Assembly (NCBI RefSeq): GCF_000003815.2
Contig: NC_049994.1
Location: 2,393,449-2,457,448, forward strand
Direction of reading: 5' to 3'
DNA: 64,000 bases
From: Branchiostoma floridae
Lineage: Eukaryota > Chordata > Leptocardii > Amphioxiformes > Branchiostomatidae
The notes under the pieces are model-generated. The model was not told the DNA's origin and ran no database searches. It saw nothing but the letters and a program-made list of their open reading frames with translations. How positions within the stretch are numbered: the first letter of the stretch is position 1; every line of letters starts with the position of its first letter. The position numbers were made by a program, and so were the translations under genes. Below are positions 33,257 through 46,153 of the stretch, one piece after another.

Positions 33257-33870
33257 AAAACTATTTTTCATCTTCCCATTGAGGAGTCTGGTTTAGACTA
33301 CCATGTTGCTATGTTAACACTTTTGTGACTTACGCCTAAAATGCCTCATGAAAATTTTAAACCTTGATTCTATCCCTGCCATCTTCTGTATTGGTCTTAA
33401 CTCCCGGATTGCTGATTCCTTATATCTTGAAATAACGGCGCCCATTAAATGAGCAGCTGATGTAATTAGCTAAAGGGAGGCATTTTATGATGACTCTGCT
33501 TCCAAAGAGTTTATTTTTGGACATTCCATTGTTAGATGGACCCATCGAAGCCTGTCACAGAGGTGTCACCATGATCAAATCATCCGGCCTTGCCGACTCC
33601 CTTGCAAGGCCGTGCTGTGACCTGCACGGTAGCATGGGGCTTACTCGGATTCAAGTTTATTCAGAAACAAATATCATCAGGATATATCCAAGGCTTCTCG
33701 AGTTATGCTGTTGACAGACACACAGAAACACAGACAGACAGAGGCACACGCCCGAAACATAATCTTAGCCATTCTGGCGAAGGTAAAAATGCACATAACT
33801 TTCGCTTGCTCAAAGCAATTAGTGTCGCCACTGGGCAGAAGTATTACAACATGTTGAATACAACTTGGAA

Positions 33871-34619
33871 TGTAATCAACAGGTCTGGCTTTCCGTGTAT
33901 CGGGCGTCACAATAAATGCTTAGTTACGAAAGCCCATAGCGATACGTGTATCTGAAGTGTGGATACAGTACTTTCAGGCATAATGCACAAGCTTTCATCT
34001 CAAATCCCTTTGATATCATGTGGGGGCGATGAAAGAGGATTTATCATCCACCTAAACACGCGCTTTTCACACCCAATCATTTTTTTTTTGGCACGGACAC
34101 TTTGGGAGTATACACTCGGAGTGACATAGAAATGAGATTAATCTACACCGGCCTACACTTTTTTGCTATACTGCTAGCGCCCGCTTGGTGACGTTGTGAG
34201 GCTGTCAAACAGTCAAACCATTTCTCTCACGCCTTCATAACGTTGCCGTGCTTTCAACACCCATAAGAGGACGCTTCTTTAACCCACATTACCGTTACTG
34301 TACTAGAAAGGGTTTGTTCGTGTGAGTAGTAGCTGTAGACTGGCAGCCCCTCCACCATGACCGGTGGTCCAATCAGTCTCTGACAGCGAGAGATTGCATG
34401 ACAGATTATTCGCTGTCACTTTACTAAAAAGATATATACTGAAAGATAGTGGATATTGGATACCATCTGAAATGTCTAACCGTTTCCAAAATCATAACCA
34501 GTTATTTGAGTAGCTGCTTTTTTAAGCATTGACGAAGAAACGGTTTGATTTTGTATGTCTGTGCCTCACAACACACCCAATTTGTATAGTTAGTACACTT
34601 TAAGCGCGTAAGACAAAAC
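33871..34619. other. Intergenic, no gene seen
   Basis: Contains weak Penelope-like remnants: GTGAGGCTGTCAAACAGTCA near 34195 (compare about 10765) and ATCATAACCAGTTATTTGAG near 34490. Nothing else is supportable. Confidence 0.45.
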
Positions 34620-35246
34620 TGTAAGGTTTGATCCACTCCAGGGGGGGGGGGGGGGCATCTACCCTTATTGATAAGCGTGATGGGTTATTTAACATGCACG
34701 AGGTGTGGCTCTCCTCAAACACGGGAGCTCTGGCAGTTTAACGTCCCCGTAAAAGGACTGCAGCCATGTCTGCCTTTGTATTCAATTTATGACTTAAAGA
34801 AGAAAAAAAATCAGGTTCGTAGGGCCTGGTTTTACCATCATGAAGAGGAAGAGCTGCCCAAAGCGACAACTGTAGCAGCATCTCTTCTCCCTAAGTCAGA
34901 AACATCAAGCTTAGGCAAGCTTGACTTCATGACTCAATAGGTGAAGCAGGGGTTACGAGGCTGCTCGGGAAATTCCCTACCCCATTTGGCCGGAATGGTT
35001 TGATCCGCTCACATCGCACCATCGCACATGTGGCAGGTTCCTTTACGTGCCCGGGGTATGGATCTCATTAGACACGGGACCCCCATTTTACGTCCTATCC
35101 TCATTTTCACCTGAGTAAAGCGAGGAAAGTCGTGCAAAGTGCCTTTACCATCCAAGGGCACAAGATCGGCAACACAGCAGCCGGATTTGAACCCCCGACC
35201 TTTCGGTCTCGAGGCAAACACGTGCGCTACGCTACGCGGTCCCATA
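34620..35246 (-). mobile_element. tRNA-derived SINE family 1, one partial and one fuller copy
   Basis: 34620-34750 matches the body only. 34985-35246 (minus strand) has the body and a tRNA-like head with the B-box-like GGTTCAAATCC. The sequence between them is unassigned. Confidence 0.72.
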
Positions 35247-36090
35247 ATTTCGATTCTTAACAGCTTATCTATTTATTGGTTTGGCTTGGACATGACAATT
35301 TCTTCACACCTATTTTACGCGGTGTCGGCTGTGGTCGGACCCATTGTTGTACTATGAATTACTCAAGTTTGAGTGTAAAAATAATTGTCTGTATGTAGTT
35401 ATTTGTTGTCAAGCCTTGTATTAAAATAAGGGCGAAATTCCAGTGCACTTGTATTGTCTGTGAGAGTTGTTATGTAGTTATCTGTTGCCAAGCCTTCTAT
35501 TAGAATGAGTACGCAATTCGGGTGCACTTTAGTCTCCAAGCAGATCTTGCGGTGCCAGAAGATAGTATTAAAGCTGGCCAAGGAGTATAGCCGGCCAAAG
35601 GGAGTTAAACGGACTCGGGGTAGCGCAACACTCCTAGAAAAACATTGGACTATGAGCACAGCCGGACACACAACAGGGACTGTGTCCGATATGTTACATT
35701 ACCAGCTATATCTAAACAATATGCAGATTATTCATATCATTCTTCTTAAAATTCCTCTTGCTTTCTTCCCAGGCTATTATACTTTAAACTTTTCAAGACA
35801 ATCTGCCTTCAGATTATGAACCAAGCATACAAGTAGCTTCAGCGACGTATTGTGTCGTGATCTTGAAATAAATAAAATGTAAATCACCTTTAATTTTAAC
35901 TTAGACATGACAAATAATGTACAGATGAAAACCTCCATCTGCAGAAAAGCCGATATTTCAATTCACAGTACATACTGCATAAGCACACACCAACGTAAAC
36001 ATCATCGCTTAGCCTGATGTTTGACATAAATAAATGCATAAACTTAACCCTGTGGATGGACATAGCAACTGCTGCTTCATCAAATCATCA
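35247..36090. other. Intergenic, no gene seen
   Basis: A ~95-bp imperfect direct duplication around TAGTTATTTGTTGTCAAGCC and TAGTTATCTGTTGCCAAGCC lies at about 35395-35530. No gene. Confidence 0.45.
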
Positions 36091-36094
36091 CCTC

Positions 36095-36570
36095 CAAATT
36101 GATATATAGTCAAACCTCTACAAGAGACCCTCCGTACTACATGACCATCATGCTATTGATATACAGTCATACCATATACAAGAGAGCACCTCTACATAGG
36201 GAATACCATGCTAGTACAAATAAAGTTAACCCTAGTAGTACATGTACCGGGCAATTGATATTCAGTCAAATTTGTTCAAGTAACCGCCTTCATTTATGGA
36301 CTACCTGGCTATTGATATAAAGTGACCACCTCTACAAAAAGACATGGCCAATGATATAAGCCATGCCTGTAAAGAGACAACCTCTACATAAGGACCATCT
36401 GGCCATTGATATACAGTCAAACCTAAACAATTGATCACCTCTGTATGAGGACCACCTGGCCATTGTTGCACAGATAAACGTAAATAACGGACCACTTCGC
36501 CATTGACATAAGGCAAACTCCTATTAGTGACCTCCTCTACATTATGAAAAACCTGGACATATAATATGTA
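36095..36570 (+). repeat. Degenerate tandem repeat, ~60-bp unit
   Basis: About eight diverged units around TTGATATACAGTCAAACCTC and GACCACCTGGCCATTGATAT. It lies about 0.5 kb downstream of the NHL gene's stop codon. Confidence 0.8.
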
Positions 36571-37100
36571 CAAATGAATAAACAATAGCTCTATTGTAAG
36601 AAACCCTTACAGCTGCATAACAGATGTCTATATGCTAAGCACTTCTGACTTCTGATATTAGGTTGATATTCTCTACGGTCTTAGAATTTTACCTTAATCT
36701 CCTTATTGAAATGATGTCTATTATCAATCGGTTGGTTGGTTGATTGATTGATTCATGGACTGATCACTATTGTTATGGGTGATGTGTCAGCCAATACATC
36801 AACACTTCGCAAAGAAATACGTTGATCGAGTTTCGACATCAAGGTTGAATAATGTGAAATACACAAAATGAATTAGTCAAATGGATAAGTTTCTCAACAA
36901 AGTCAGATGCTTTAGATGGCAATTATCAGTGGCAAAGAGAAAAGAGTGAATTGTCGATAAGTCTGAACAAAGACCAAACAACGTCTCTCATGTAAAACTA
37001 GTATGTAAATGTGTCATGTAGCAAAAAGGCGTGTCAGGAGCTACTATTGTCTCTGAAGGTGGCAGAGCGGTGTTTTGCATACTGAAGAGCTTTAAGCCAT

Positions 37101-40100
37101 TTAACCTGAAAAGGTGGTTACGGTTGAGTCTAATATGTTAGTCATCACCAACTGCCCATCCGGTCCCACAGCGATACCCCATGGCTCTGTAATGTTCGCT
37201 ACAGTACAGACAAACTCCCCACGGCTTGTGAACTTGTCTACCCTGTTGCTTTCACGGTTTGCCACGATAATGTGACCCGAGGGGCCAATAAGAATATTTC
37301 TTGGGGATCTTAATTGACCCTGGCCGTGTCCAAAGTTTCCAAATTCAAATATCTTCTTTCCCAATTGACTGTAGAACTTAACACTTTGGTGGCCTGTCAG
37401 CAGGATATTTCCTTCGTTGTCCGATATGACCCCATTGATTCGCACGTTTCGTTTCTTAAAACTCGCTTTAAAACTCCGAACGAGAGGGCCATTTGGCTGG
37501 AACATCATTACTGTATCTCCCTCCCCCACAATAACTTTGTTGTTGCGCACGTCTATCGCAATGACGGGATGGTGATAACTACTATTGACTGGTACATCGA
37601 ACTTCTCCATAGGCAGGCCGTACCTTCGGTACTGTACAACACATGCACTTAATAAAACCCTATTCCCCACTACCCACAGGTAGCCGGGTTTCACATCAAC
37701 AGCAACACTGATAGGATACATTCTTCCATTTTCACCCGGCAGTACCGTTTGGAAGAGGCGCAGATATGTCCCATTTATGCTGAAGACTTGGACCCGCTTG
37801 TTGATGTCATCAGTCACAAATATCTCATTATCAGCTGACACAGCCACTCCGTAGTTACCTCTGAATTTTTCAGGTTGTGCTCCTTTCCCACCAAAGGTGA
37901 TCTTTTGCATCTTTCTGTGATGGTTTTCTGAAGAAGAAAAAAGTAAAAAAGAATTTTGTGTTTAATACATTGACGTGTACGTGCAAAAGTTTGAGTTTGA
38001 TGTCGGTAGTGAGTACATGCCACGATCACTGCTTAGAGAAGGTTGAAGGGATATGTGTATTAAGCTTGCTCAACTTCTCCGTTCATATATATATAGAGAG
38101 AGCTTCCGTAATTGTCTCTAAAGAAATTCTTCCCTGAGCAACGATATGTGAAGTTTCGTGCAAGGCTCACCTCGCTGTGACCTGCTAGAGACTGCCGGTG
38201 GTATGGGCTAGCTACATAGACCTGTAAACTCCAGGGGAACGGGTGGCATACAAAGTCGCTGCCGTTTTCTATTTAATTATTTGCAAAACAAATTGCTGCC
38301 TGTCTCACCTTCAGGTTCAAGTTTCACCCAAGGCTCACCTTCAGGTTGTGTGCTATTGGAGACTGCCATTGTTGTGGGGCTATATGTACTACCCATTGTA
38401 GCTGCCGGTTGCAGATAGCTTTCTGCAATAAATAATAAAATCATATCCAGAATATTCAAGACAATAATCTTGTTTAGTGTCAAATATCTTGATGCATAGT
38501 GAAACAAACTCTCTCAAACTTAAACTCTTCAAGTGTACAGACTTATATAAACTTTAATGTTAGTCTTACCTCCATGCTGTGGACTGTTGGATACTGCAGG
38601 CGGCGTGGGATCACCAGTGGGACCAGAGGTCAAGGTAGTATCCAAAGTCGCTGCCGGCTGTAGGTAGAGGGTTACCTTGTCATTACTTCATCCAGCAACA
38701 AAGCGTCTTACCAAAGCAATGGCGAATTTTGACAGATGTGAGCCACTGTCAACAGTTGCGCGATCAAGCATAATTGTCCTTGTTTCATCCTAATAACGTC
38801 CAAGCCAAGGCCAAAATTGAGTCAAACATATCTCAACAACTTGCTAACAAAGCAGCTAAAGCTGAAGGACGAAATCTTACCGCTGGTGTGCTGGTATCAA
38901 AGAAGAACCAGAGAAAGACCCCGCCGGCGATGAACAGAGCAATGACTGTAACCGCTTTTACAACTGAGCACACCTGCTGACGTGTATATTCTAAAAAATG
39001 CAAAATATATATCGGAACATTCCATGTTCAATTAATTTTTGACTAAGTTTTAAGGCCGCTGTATGAAAATGCATTCTTATAAACAATCAACAAATTCGAA
39101 AGTATTATGATAAAAAATTTCTCCACAAGGGTTGGACATTTAAGCTCAGTATAGATTCACAAACAGAACGCTCTTTGTAAAAGATCACTCGATGTCATAT
39201 TTTATCACGTAACTGTAAGTCAGGCTCCACCTTGCATGCAAAATCAAGAGATTAACCGATCGCGAATGGCTTTAAATATCATCATCGTCATCATATAGAC
39301 GCATCTTACCGCAAGCTGCAGGATGCTGAACGTTTGGCACGTACATCGGATTTTGATGAAGTACATTCGGTACATGTTGCCTTTCATCACTAACAAGATC
39401 AGGAGGATTTCCGTCATCGCTCGATGGGTTTGTCAAGACACCAGTGTTGATGCTACATGAGGCCGCTGGCACACAGTCGAATGCCTCAATAGGAGTTTCG
39501 TCGTCATTCTTGTATCTAACAGAATATGGTTGGATTTGGGTGTCTCTATCATTGTTAGCTGACTCGACAATTTCTTCTTGATATTTAACAGCATAGGGCT
39601 GGGCGACATCACAGCTGTATGACTCGACGGCAGGTTTTCTGAAAGGTTTAAGACACCTAACAGCACATGGCTGGAGGCAGCGATTGTTGCCATTGTTTAC
39701 TCCCTCAACACTTTCCTTATCATCGTCTTTCTGTCGTGTAACAGCACACGGTTGTAGGCAGGGGTTGCCATCGCTGTTATCAGACTTGAAGGTGGGTCCA
39801 GGGCTGACAATTAGCTCTTTGGAGCTTTGTAGGTACATCGGATTAGGGTTACCATCGTTTGGAGGAGTGTCCACAGTGCTTTTTGTGTACGTCAGGTTCG
39901 GATTAACGTCCGTTGTGCATTGTGTGTACATCGGGTTAGGGTTAACTTCGTTTGGAGGATGGTTCACGGTGGTTTGTGTGTACATCGGGTTACGAGTAAC
40001 GTCGTTTGGAGGACGGTCCATGGTGGTTTGTGTGTACATCGGGTTACGAGTAACGTCGTTTGGAGGACGGTCCACGGTGGTTTGTGCGTACATCGGGTTC

Positions 40101-40501
40101 GGATTCCTCGTTTCTGTGTGCGCGTGACTATCGTTTCTAATAAAATCTGAAGTATTAGAGTCATTCTCGGATGTACCACACCTTGCCATGTTTATTTTGG
40201 CATTGTGGCTACTGTTGGACGCTACTATAATGGCTTCTGTTTTCGTCTGTTCAGAAGATTTCTTCACGTAAGTACTATCATTCTTGTATATATATGCAAT
40301 GTCGTACGTGTCAAAATCATCAGGGCTGATATCGATGACTTGTCTGTTCTTAGCTGCAGCATCGCTCTTGGTAGACAGTTGTTCATCAGGGATGTGGAGA
40401 TCGATATCTTCGTCGGGTTGCCTGGTGAGACGTTCCACTGCTTCTGTGCCTAGTTTTGTTGTACTGTCGCATACGAAGTCTTTTCTGACCATATTTGACA
40501 T
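37101..40501 (-). CDS. Type II membrane protein with NPxY repeats and NHL propeller (5 exons)
   Basis: Exons 39310-40501, 38881-38990, 38570-38657, 38339-38422, 37101-37927; total 2301 bp, 766 aa plus TAA, with all phases matching. No signal peptide. Residues 1-~400 are polar, presumed cytoplasmic, and contain six NPMY motifs (several in an ~18-residue repeat ending RPPNDVTR) and four QPCAV/QPYAV-type repeats. Residues ~404-430 form the single membrane helix (core ALFIAGGVFLWFFF). Residues ~434-491 are a Ser/Thr/Pro stalk. Residues ~492-766 hold NHL-type blades, for example FRGNYGVAVSADNEIFVTDD, RSPRNILIGPSGHIIVANRE and EPWGIAVGPDGQLVMTN. NPxY is a known binding motif for PTB domains and endocytic adaptors. 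An adhesion or uptake receptor is an inference; no enzyme motif is seen. The first exon ends at a GTAAGATG donor; without splicing it would run on to a stop at 39272 with an Asp-rich tail. Confidence 0.88.
38309..38344 (-). promoter_or_regulatory. Tandem alternative 5' splice sites in exon 4 of the NHL gene
   Basis: CCTGAAGGTGAG occurs twice, 30 bp apart, so donors at 38339 and 38309 both follow Glu-G in phase 1. Use of the distal donor would add ten residues (GEPWVKLEPE) to the extracellular stalk without a frame change. It looks like a short local duplication that copied the splice site. Confidence 0.6.
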
Positions 40502-41291
40502 TTTGTCGGAATTGCAGTCTTCGTTTATGGCTCAGATAGTTGACGATACTTACACATATTAAGTATCTTCCTGTAAATCAGAAAACCCCAGTCTTGTGGT
40601 CTCTTTGCAAACTTACTTAACGCCTCTTACTTTCACTTCATTGACTATCACGAGCGCCGTACACTTGAATCCCACAAGGCTACGTGCACTGTACAGTATG
40701 AGTTTCATCGCCCACTGAAAACAAAGCCCTATGTCGTCAACAGGTAGACAAAAAACAATTCATCATGTAGATGAAGCAGCCCACGAGTCATCTGATGCTA
40801 CCAGACAAGTCATATCGGTGCTAAGATCTGAAGTACGTGTTGTCTCGGCTGTCCCGGTGTAGCTGACATGTTGCTCTTACAGTCTTACTTATAGTTCTTT
40901 TAACGATTCATGATCTACTGATATGCTACAAATTCTTGAGCTTGTGTAGTCATTAGATTCTTTTTTTTTTTTTTTTTGCGTGGAAGCACATGTTAGCGAG
41001 AACATTTAGTTAATGGAACATCGGCTGTCTGGATGCGATCTTGATGACATTCTTGATAGGAACAACGATATATGGGTTTGGAAATTTATTTATGGTCCTA
41101 CAGAAGATCAGATACCTCTACTTAATGTGAACAAGTTGCACCACCGTCATCAATTCGTTCATGAAGGGAAAAACAATATGTGAATGCGAACTTGTTTTTT
41201 CTACTATGGATAAGAATAAATATTCTATGAATATTCATCCTTTAAATTGGCATGAGACTCCCAAATTTGTTTTAACGTGACAGAATGTACA
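40502..41291. other. 5' flank of the NHL gene
   Basis: No domain or exon recognised. A poly-T run lies at about 40961-40977. The promoter of the NHL gene should be here but is not defined. Confidence 0.45.
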
Positions 41292-44200
41292 CACTACCAA
41301 AAATGCCTTTTCTTTCTTTCTTGTTTTTTCTTGTACCGAGACATTTTTGTCTTCATATAAGATTTTTTTCCTGACTATAAGAAAACAGATTTGTCCACGA
41401 ATTAAGCAATTTTTTACTTACTGAATTTTCTTGAAGCAAGACTATATTTCTTACAGGTATCTCATAAAGTTTAACTAGATTGTTAGTCTTACAGTAAGAT
41501 TTTTTTTATAAATGTTCTTGTGCCTATATTCTTTTACTAATAATATTAGTAATATATTGTCATTTGAAGCCTTGTGTTCAACAATCCTTTTCTCACATGA
41601 AGATCAGAAAATCTTTTTGCCTAGAAAGATTTTCTTTTTTGAAGATCGGTGCTCTTACAGCAAGACTGTCTTTCTTACTTCAAGAGCACAGTTCTTGATG
41701 CCTAGAATTATTTTGAAATTCTTACTTTCAAGATTGGTGTTCTCGCACCAAGAATTGAAATTCTTACTTTGAAAATTGGTGTTCTTACACCAAGAATACA
41801 TTTCTTACCTCAAGAGCGCACTTCTTATTGCCTAGAAATATTTTCTTACTTCCAAGATTGATTTTCTCACACAAAAGATTAAATTTCTCATATCAAGAGT
41901 AAAATTCTTTATTGCCTAGATACATTTCTTATTTCCAAGACTGCTATTCTTACAACAAGAATACCTTTCTTACTACAAGTGCACAATTCTAATTGCCTAG
42001 AAATATTTTCTCATTTTCAAGATTGGCATTCTTAAAACCAAAATTAAATTTCTTATAACAAGAATAACTTTCTTACATCAAGACAACAATTCTTATTCCC
42101 TAGAAATTTTGTCTTACTTTCAAGATTTGTGTTCTTATGGCAAGATTAAATTTCTTATAACAAGAATAACTTTCTTACATCAAGACAACAATTCTTATTC
42201 CCTAGAAATATTTTCTTACTTTCAAGATTTGTGTTCTTATACCAAGATTAAATTTCTTATAACAAGAATAACTTTCTTACATCAAGACAACAATTCTCAT
42301 TCCCTAGAAATATATTCTTACTTTCAAGATTGGTGTTCTTATACCAAGACTAAATTTCTTACAGCAAGAGCACAATTCTTATTCCCAGAAATATTTTCTT
42401 ACTTTCAAGATTGGTGTTCTTATACCAAGATTAAATTTCTTATGTCAAGAATAGCTTTCTTACATCAAGAGCACACTTCTTATTGCTAGAAATATTTTCT
42501 TAATTGTTCTTACAACAAGAGTAACTTTCTTAAATCAAAAGCACACTTCTCATTGCCTAAAGATATTCTCTTACATCTGAGATTAATATACTCTTACACC
42601 AAGACCAAGTTTCGTACACCTAGTGACCTAGGGTACTACTTTGCTGTGCTAATATTGAAGTTTTTGTATTAGCAACATCTTGTTATCTTTAAGTTCAAGA
42701 CTGAATTTCTTACACCTACAAACAGATTTAGATTATATATGATGCTTGCTTATAAAACTCCATTTTCCTGATACTGAGCATACTAATAACTTAATTATTG
42801 TCCTTCTAAAACAGCACCATTACTGCTGTAATGTTGTTGGTGATGGTATCATAATCATAATACATGTCACTAATTGAAAGCTTTTCCAAAGTTGAGATGG
42901 GGGCATCCTCTTTGGTCCAACTGGTTTCCAGGCCTAGAACAACACAGACAGTTTATGAACAAACAATTCCCTGATGAATCCCCCCTCCCCCATAAGGATT
43001 TTGGACATCAACATCTCTATGCTTTTCCTTCCTTAAAAATATCATACTTACGTCTTAGTGTTTTGGAGGAATTCATGCAAGTGTTCACTTCTACATTCTG
43101 CAATTACTGGTCGCCTTATCATGCATATGAAACCAAAGAAATGTTAAATTAAAATACTTTGAAAACCAAGATGGCTGACGTACCTGAATAGATAATGTTC
43201 CAAGCTTGACTTTGGCTTTGGTTGCACTTTGGAGCTTAGAAATGCAAGGCCACATTGTAAACAGGGTCCCAGGTGATACAGGAAAGTGTCCTACAGAAAT
43301 CTACCATATCTGTGCCCTGTATTTGTAAGATCTAGTGCACATCAGACAAACAAACCAGGAGAGGCAGTATGCATGCAAGCTGCAACTGTCTAGAATTTGA
43401 AATTTGCAGCAAAGGATGATGGGAGTAATTTCCCATGATCCTTAGCAAAATTGTTGTCTTATTACCAGAAAAATATAGAATTAATTTCTTAAACTCTGAT
43501 CTGATATTGAGAAAATAGACAAAAATTATGCTGGTTCCAACTAATTGTTCTTTACATCTTGATAGACACATGGATTATGATAAACAGTGTCTGCTAATAA
43601 GGTTAATGGAAAAGTTTCTTTATGTGCTAGTTTTTATTAGATATTTTGAATAAAAACAACAATCACGAGTCTTATGCTAGTCAAAGCTTGTTCTGTAATT
43701 TCCTGTTTTGTTATTAGTATTCAGCCAAGTAAATCAAGGACCATACTCTTGTACCCAAGTTCTTAATTACCTAGAATTAGGATAGATTATGCAAATCCTC
43801 CAGATTTCTAGAACACTCGTGAACGCTAACATGGCTAATGTTATATGAGCAATACTTTCTTCACTTACGAAAAAAATGCGTTTATCAAAGCTTCTGGATA
43901 CAAAAGACAAGAACATTCAAGATTATTATTCCAGTAATTCCTTACACTTTTTCTTGTGCTTAAATTATCTTGAATGTTCTTGTTTTTCTGAGCAGTATAC
44001 CTGAGGAAATGTAAGAACGAAATTCTTGTTTTTTCTTGAACATTCCCCAAAAAGCAAGAATAGAGTTTCTCGATGTTTCTTGATATGTGAAACAAGAACA
44101 TTCAAGACTTTTGTTCCAGTAACTACTTGTTTTTATATCTTGATGTTCTTGTTTTTTTCTTACTATAAGAAAATCAAGAGGGGATAGAGAAAAATTCTTG

Positions 44201-44504
44201 TATGTTCTTAAATATGGCAAGAATTTCAGTCTTCATACAAGAATACCAAGAATATTTGACTCACATTTCTTGAAAATTCTAAGGGGAAAAAGTCTTTTTG
44301 AGAAATTATTTCTTAGCTTAAGAAAAGTAAGGACATTTCTCTTGTTATAAGAATTTACAAGAAAATGGTCTTCGAATGATCACTTTCTTTTTTTCTTATT
44401 CATTCTTATTTCTTCTTGAAATTTCTTCAAGCAAGCACATGTGTCCACGAATTAAGTAAAATGTTACTAACCAAGACAAAACAAGACAAATATTTTTCGT
44501 AGTG
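41292..44504. mobile_element. 3.2-kb element with CACTA-like ends and dense TTCTTA/CAAGA repeats
   Basis: The left end CACTACCAAAAATG and right end ATATTTTTCGTAGTG are inverted repeats beginning with CACTA. Most of the interior (about 41480-42600 and 43900-44440) is built from TTCTTAC, TTCTTAT and CAAGA words in both orientations, with a diverged ~70-120 bp higher-order unit (CCTAGAAATATTTTCTTAC, CAAGATTGGTGTTCTTA). Sub-terminal repeats in both orientations are typical of CACTA/EnSpm elements. No transposase frame, and no convincing 3-bp target duplication (ACA against CAT), so the class is tentative. Confidence 0.6.
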
Positions 44505-45578
44505 CATCCGTTAAGATAAACAGAACAGACATTTCGTACTTACAGTAAAGCTTCTGAAATCAAGAGTACAGCCTGAACTGATCATGAGACTCACTCACGG
44601 CCGAGACATGATATGTGTAGGTGTCCAAAAATATTGAATAAACAAATTGGGAATTGAGCATTGTGCTCTCAAAAGAGGGTGCATAATAATGGTCAAAATA
44701 TTTCAGGATAGCTTTTAGATATTAGTTAGATAACGAACTTAGAAAGGCGGTTTCGTGTAGACAAATACGAAATATGTCTCTATCAATTGAGATGTCTCAT
44801 GGCATTTAGTCTCCCTCCCCTGGAAATGACTGAAGTAGACCAGCCGAAATTCTTCGTCTGTAGACGTAAGCTGAGGTTTGGGAGCTAGTTGGTAGAATGT
44901 ACATATTCATGTATTGTTCAACTTAATGTATACACCCACGTACTTTCAACGACTACATGATGTTGAACAAAATCGCGTGGCGAGCATGTTTCTACGATTA
45001 GGGGATCAAGTTTTCTCACAGTTTTAGTAGTAGCAAGATTCTAATGGTATACTGGAAGAAGTCACAAGTTTAAGAGTCTCACGATAATTGCTAATAAGAC
45101 CCCGGGCGCATATTAATATGTGCCATTATCGCATTTCTGGTCGAAAACAAATTTCCTCCCATGAGTTTGTTTGAGTATATGTCTTATAACTTCTAATACA
45201 TTTTACTGAGATTGGCTTATTGTTGATTAAGTTATCATAGAAAGTCTATGCATAGTCCTGTAAGGTCAAAACTGACCCCAGCATTGATTTAAACAAACTT
45301 TTGAGACCCACACGTAAACTACTTATCGTAAGATCATGAATTTTGTAGGGAATGGTGTTCGTGTGAAACCACATTATGTTAACAACTTTAGTGCCATGAT
45401 CATGTTATGACTCATGACGTCATCTAGCTAATGTCAGCCGCCATCTTACATTTTGTCTGATAAAGTCGTCAAATTAGCTTAAATTATGAATATTAAATCA
45501 TAAATTTACGTTGAATTTGATAAGATGTCATAAACAAGTGTGGTTAGCCAAGATACCCATAACATAATACGTGAATGT
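44505..45578. other. Intergenic, no gene seen
   Basis: AT-rich. It includes CGCCATCTTACATTTTG and CAAATTAGCTTAAATTATGA words at about 45440-45490 that resemble the MITE A interior, so it may be a decayed copy. No gene. Confidence 0.45.
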
Positions 45579-46153
45579 TTAACCCTATTCAGACCGGGCT
45601 TTTTTGGTCATCCCTGGACGGGGGGGGGGGGGCTTTTGAGGCCCTCTACTTCTAAGTCCTATAACTCTAACACGACGTGCCGTAGGGCTAATTTTTTAGG
45701 ACATTATGTCGACATAATATCTGACAAGTATTAGGGATAAGGGATAATTAGGTTGTTACTATTGATCTGGCATTCGGTCCGCCATCTTGGATTTTTTGCT
45801 GATGACGTCATCAAATTAGCATAATTTATGCATATACAATTATGGAAGATATGCTAAATAATATAATATTTTATTTATGTAACAAAATAGCAGTGATATA
45901 GCAAATAAATGCGACAAATATATTGTTAGAACCAAAAATAGTGATTTTTGGCAAAACTGCCTGTCAACAAACGGTTCCCATGGCAACACGAAAAAATGGA
46001 AAATTTGTCGAAAAAATGGAAAATATGTCAAACTTCGTGAAATTGTTGCCAACGATATTTTAGGAAAACTCATCAAATTTGGTGGCTCTAGCGTGAGCCG
46101 TTCTGGTGTTATAGGACACCAAAGTTAGCGCCCCCCGGTCTGAATAGGGTTAA
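45579..46153. mobile_element. TTAA MITE family A (complete, internally shortened)
   Basis: TTAA plus CCCTATTCAGACCGGGC at the left, CGGTCTGAATAGGGTTAA at the right, 575 bp. The interior has CGCCATCTTGGAT and CCCATGGCAAC. A further partial copy with GTTGCCATGGCAAC follows at about 46154-46370, ending near CCCGGTCTGAA. Confidence 0.88.

Larger units (their letters stand above)
31044..33870 (+). repeat. Tandem duplication, ~1.4-kb unit (two copies)
   Basis: Unit 1 runs about 31044-32400 and unit 2 about 32410-33870. Markers in the same order are AAATGTACAGGAGTGCATTG, GACGTTATATC, TCTGGCTGTTTGTCTCTCTG, TTAGTCCTCGGTGAAAAGTT, a CA-rich microsatellite, TTTATGATGGCTCCG-like and GCTTGCTCAAAGCAATTAGT. 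A third partial copy lies at about 28785-28985. Open frames are short and not conserved in any recognised family. Confidence 0.88.

Noticed and set aside
39684-40150. Plus-strand open frames with a repeated VTSFGGRS-type pattern
   Set aside because: Antisense of the NPMY repeats of the NHL gene; the repetition is explained by that gene.
42109-42489. 126-codon plus-strand frame with a repeated SYFQDLCSYTKIKFL pattern
   Set aside because: Translation of the TTCTTA/CAAGA repeat array of the CACTA-like element; the periodicity comes from the DNA repeat.
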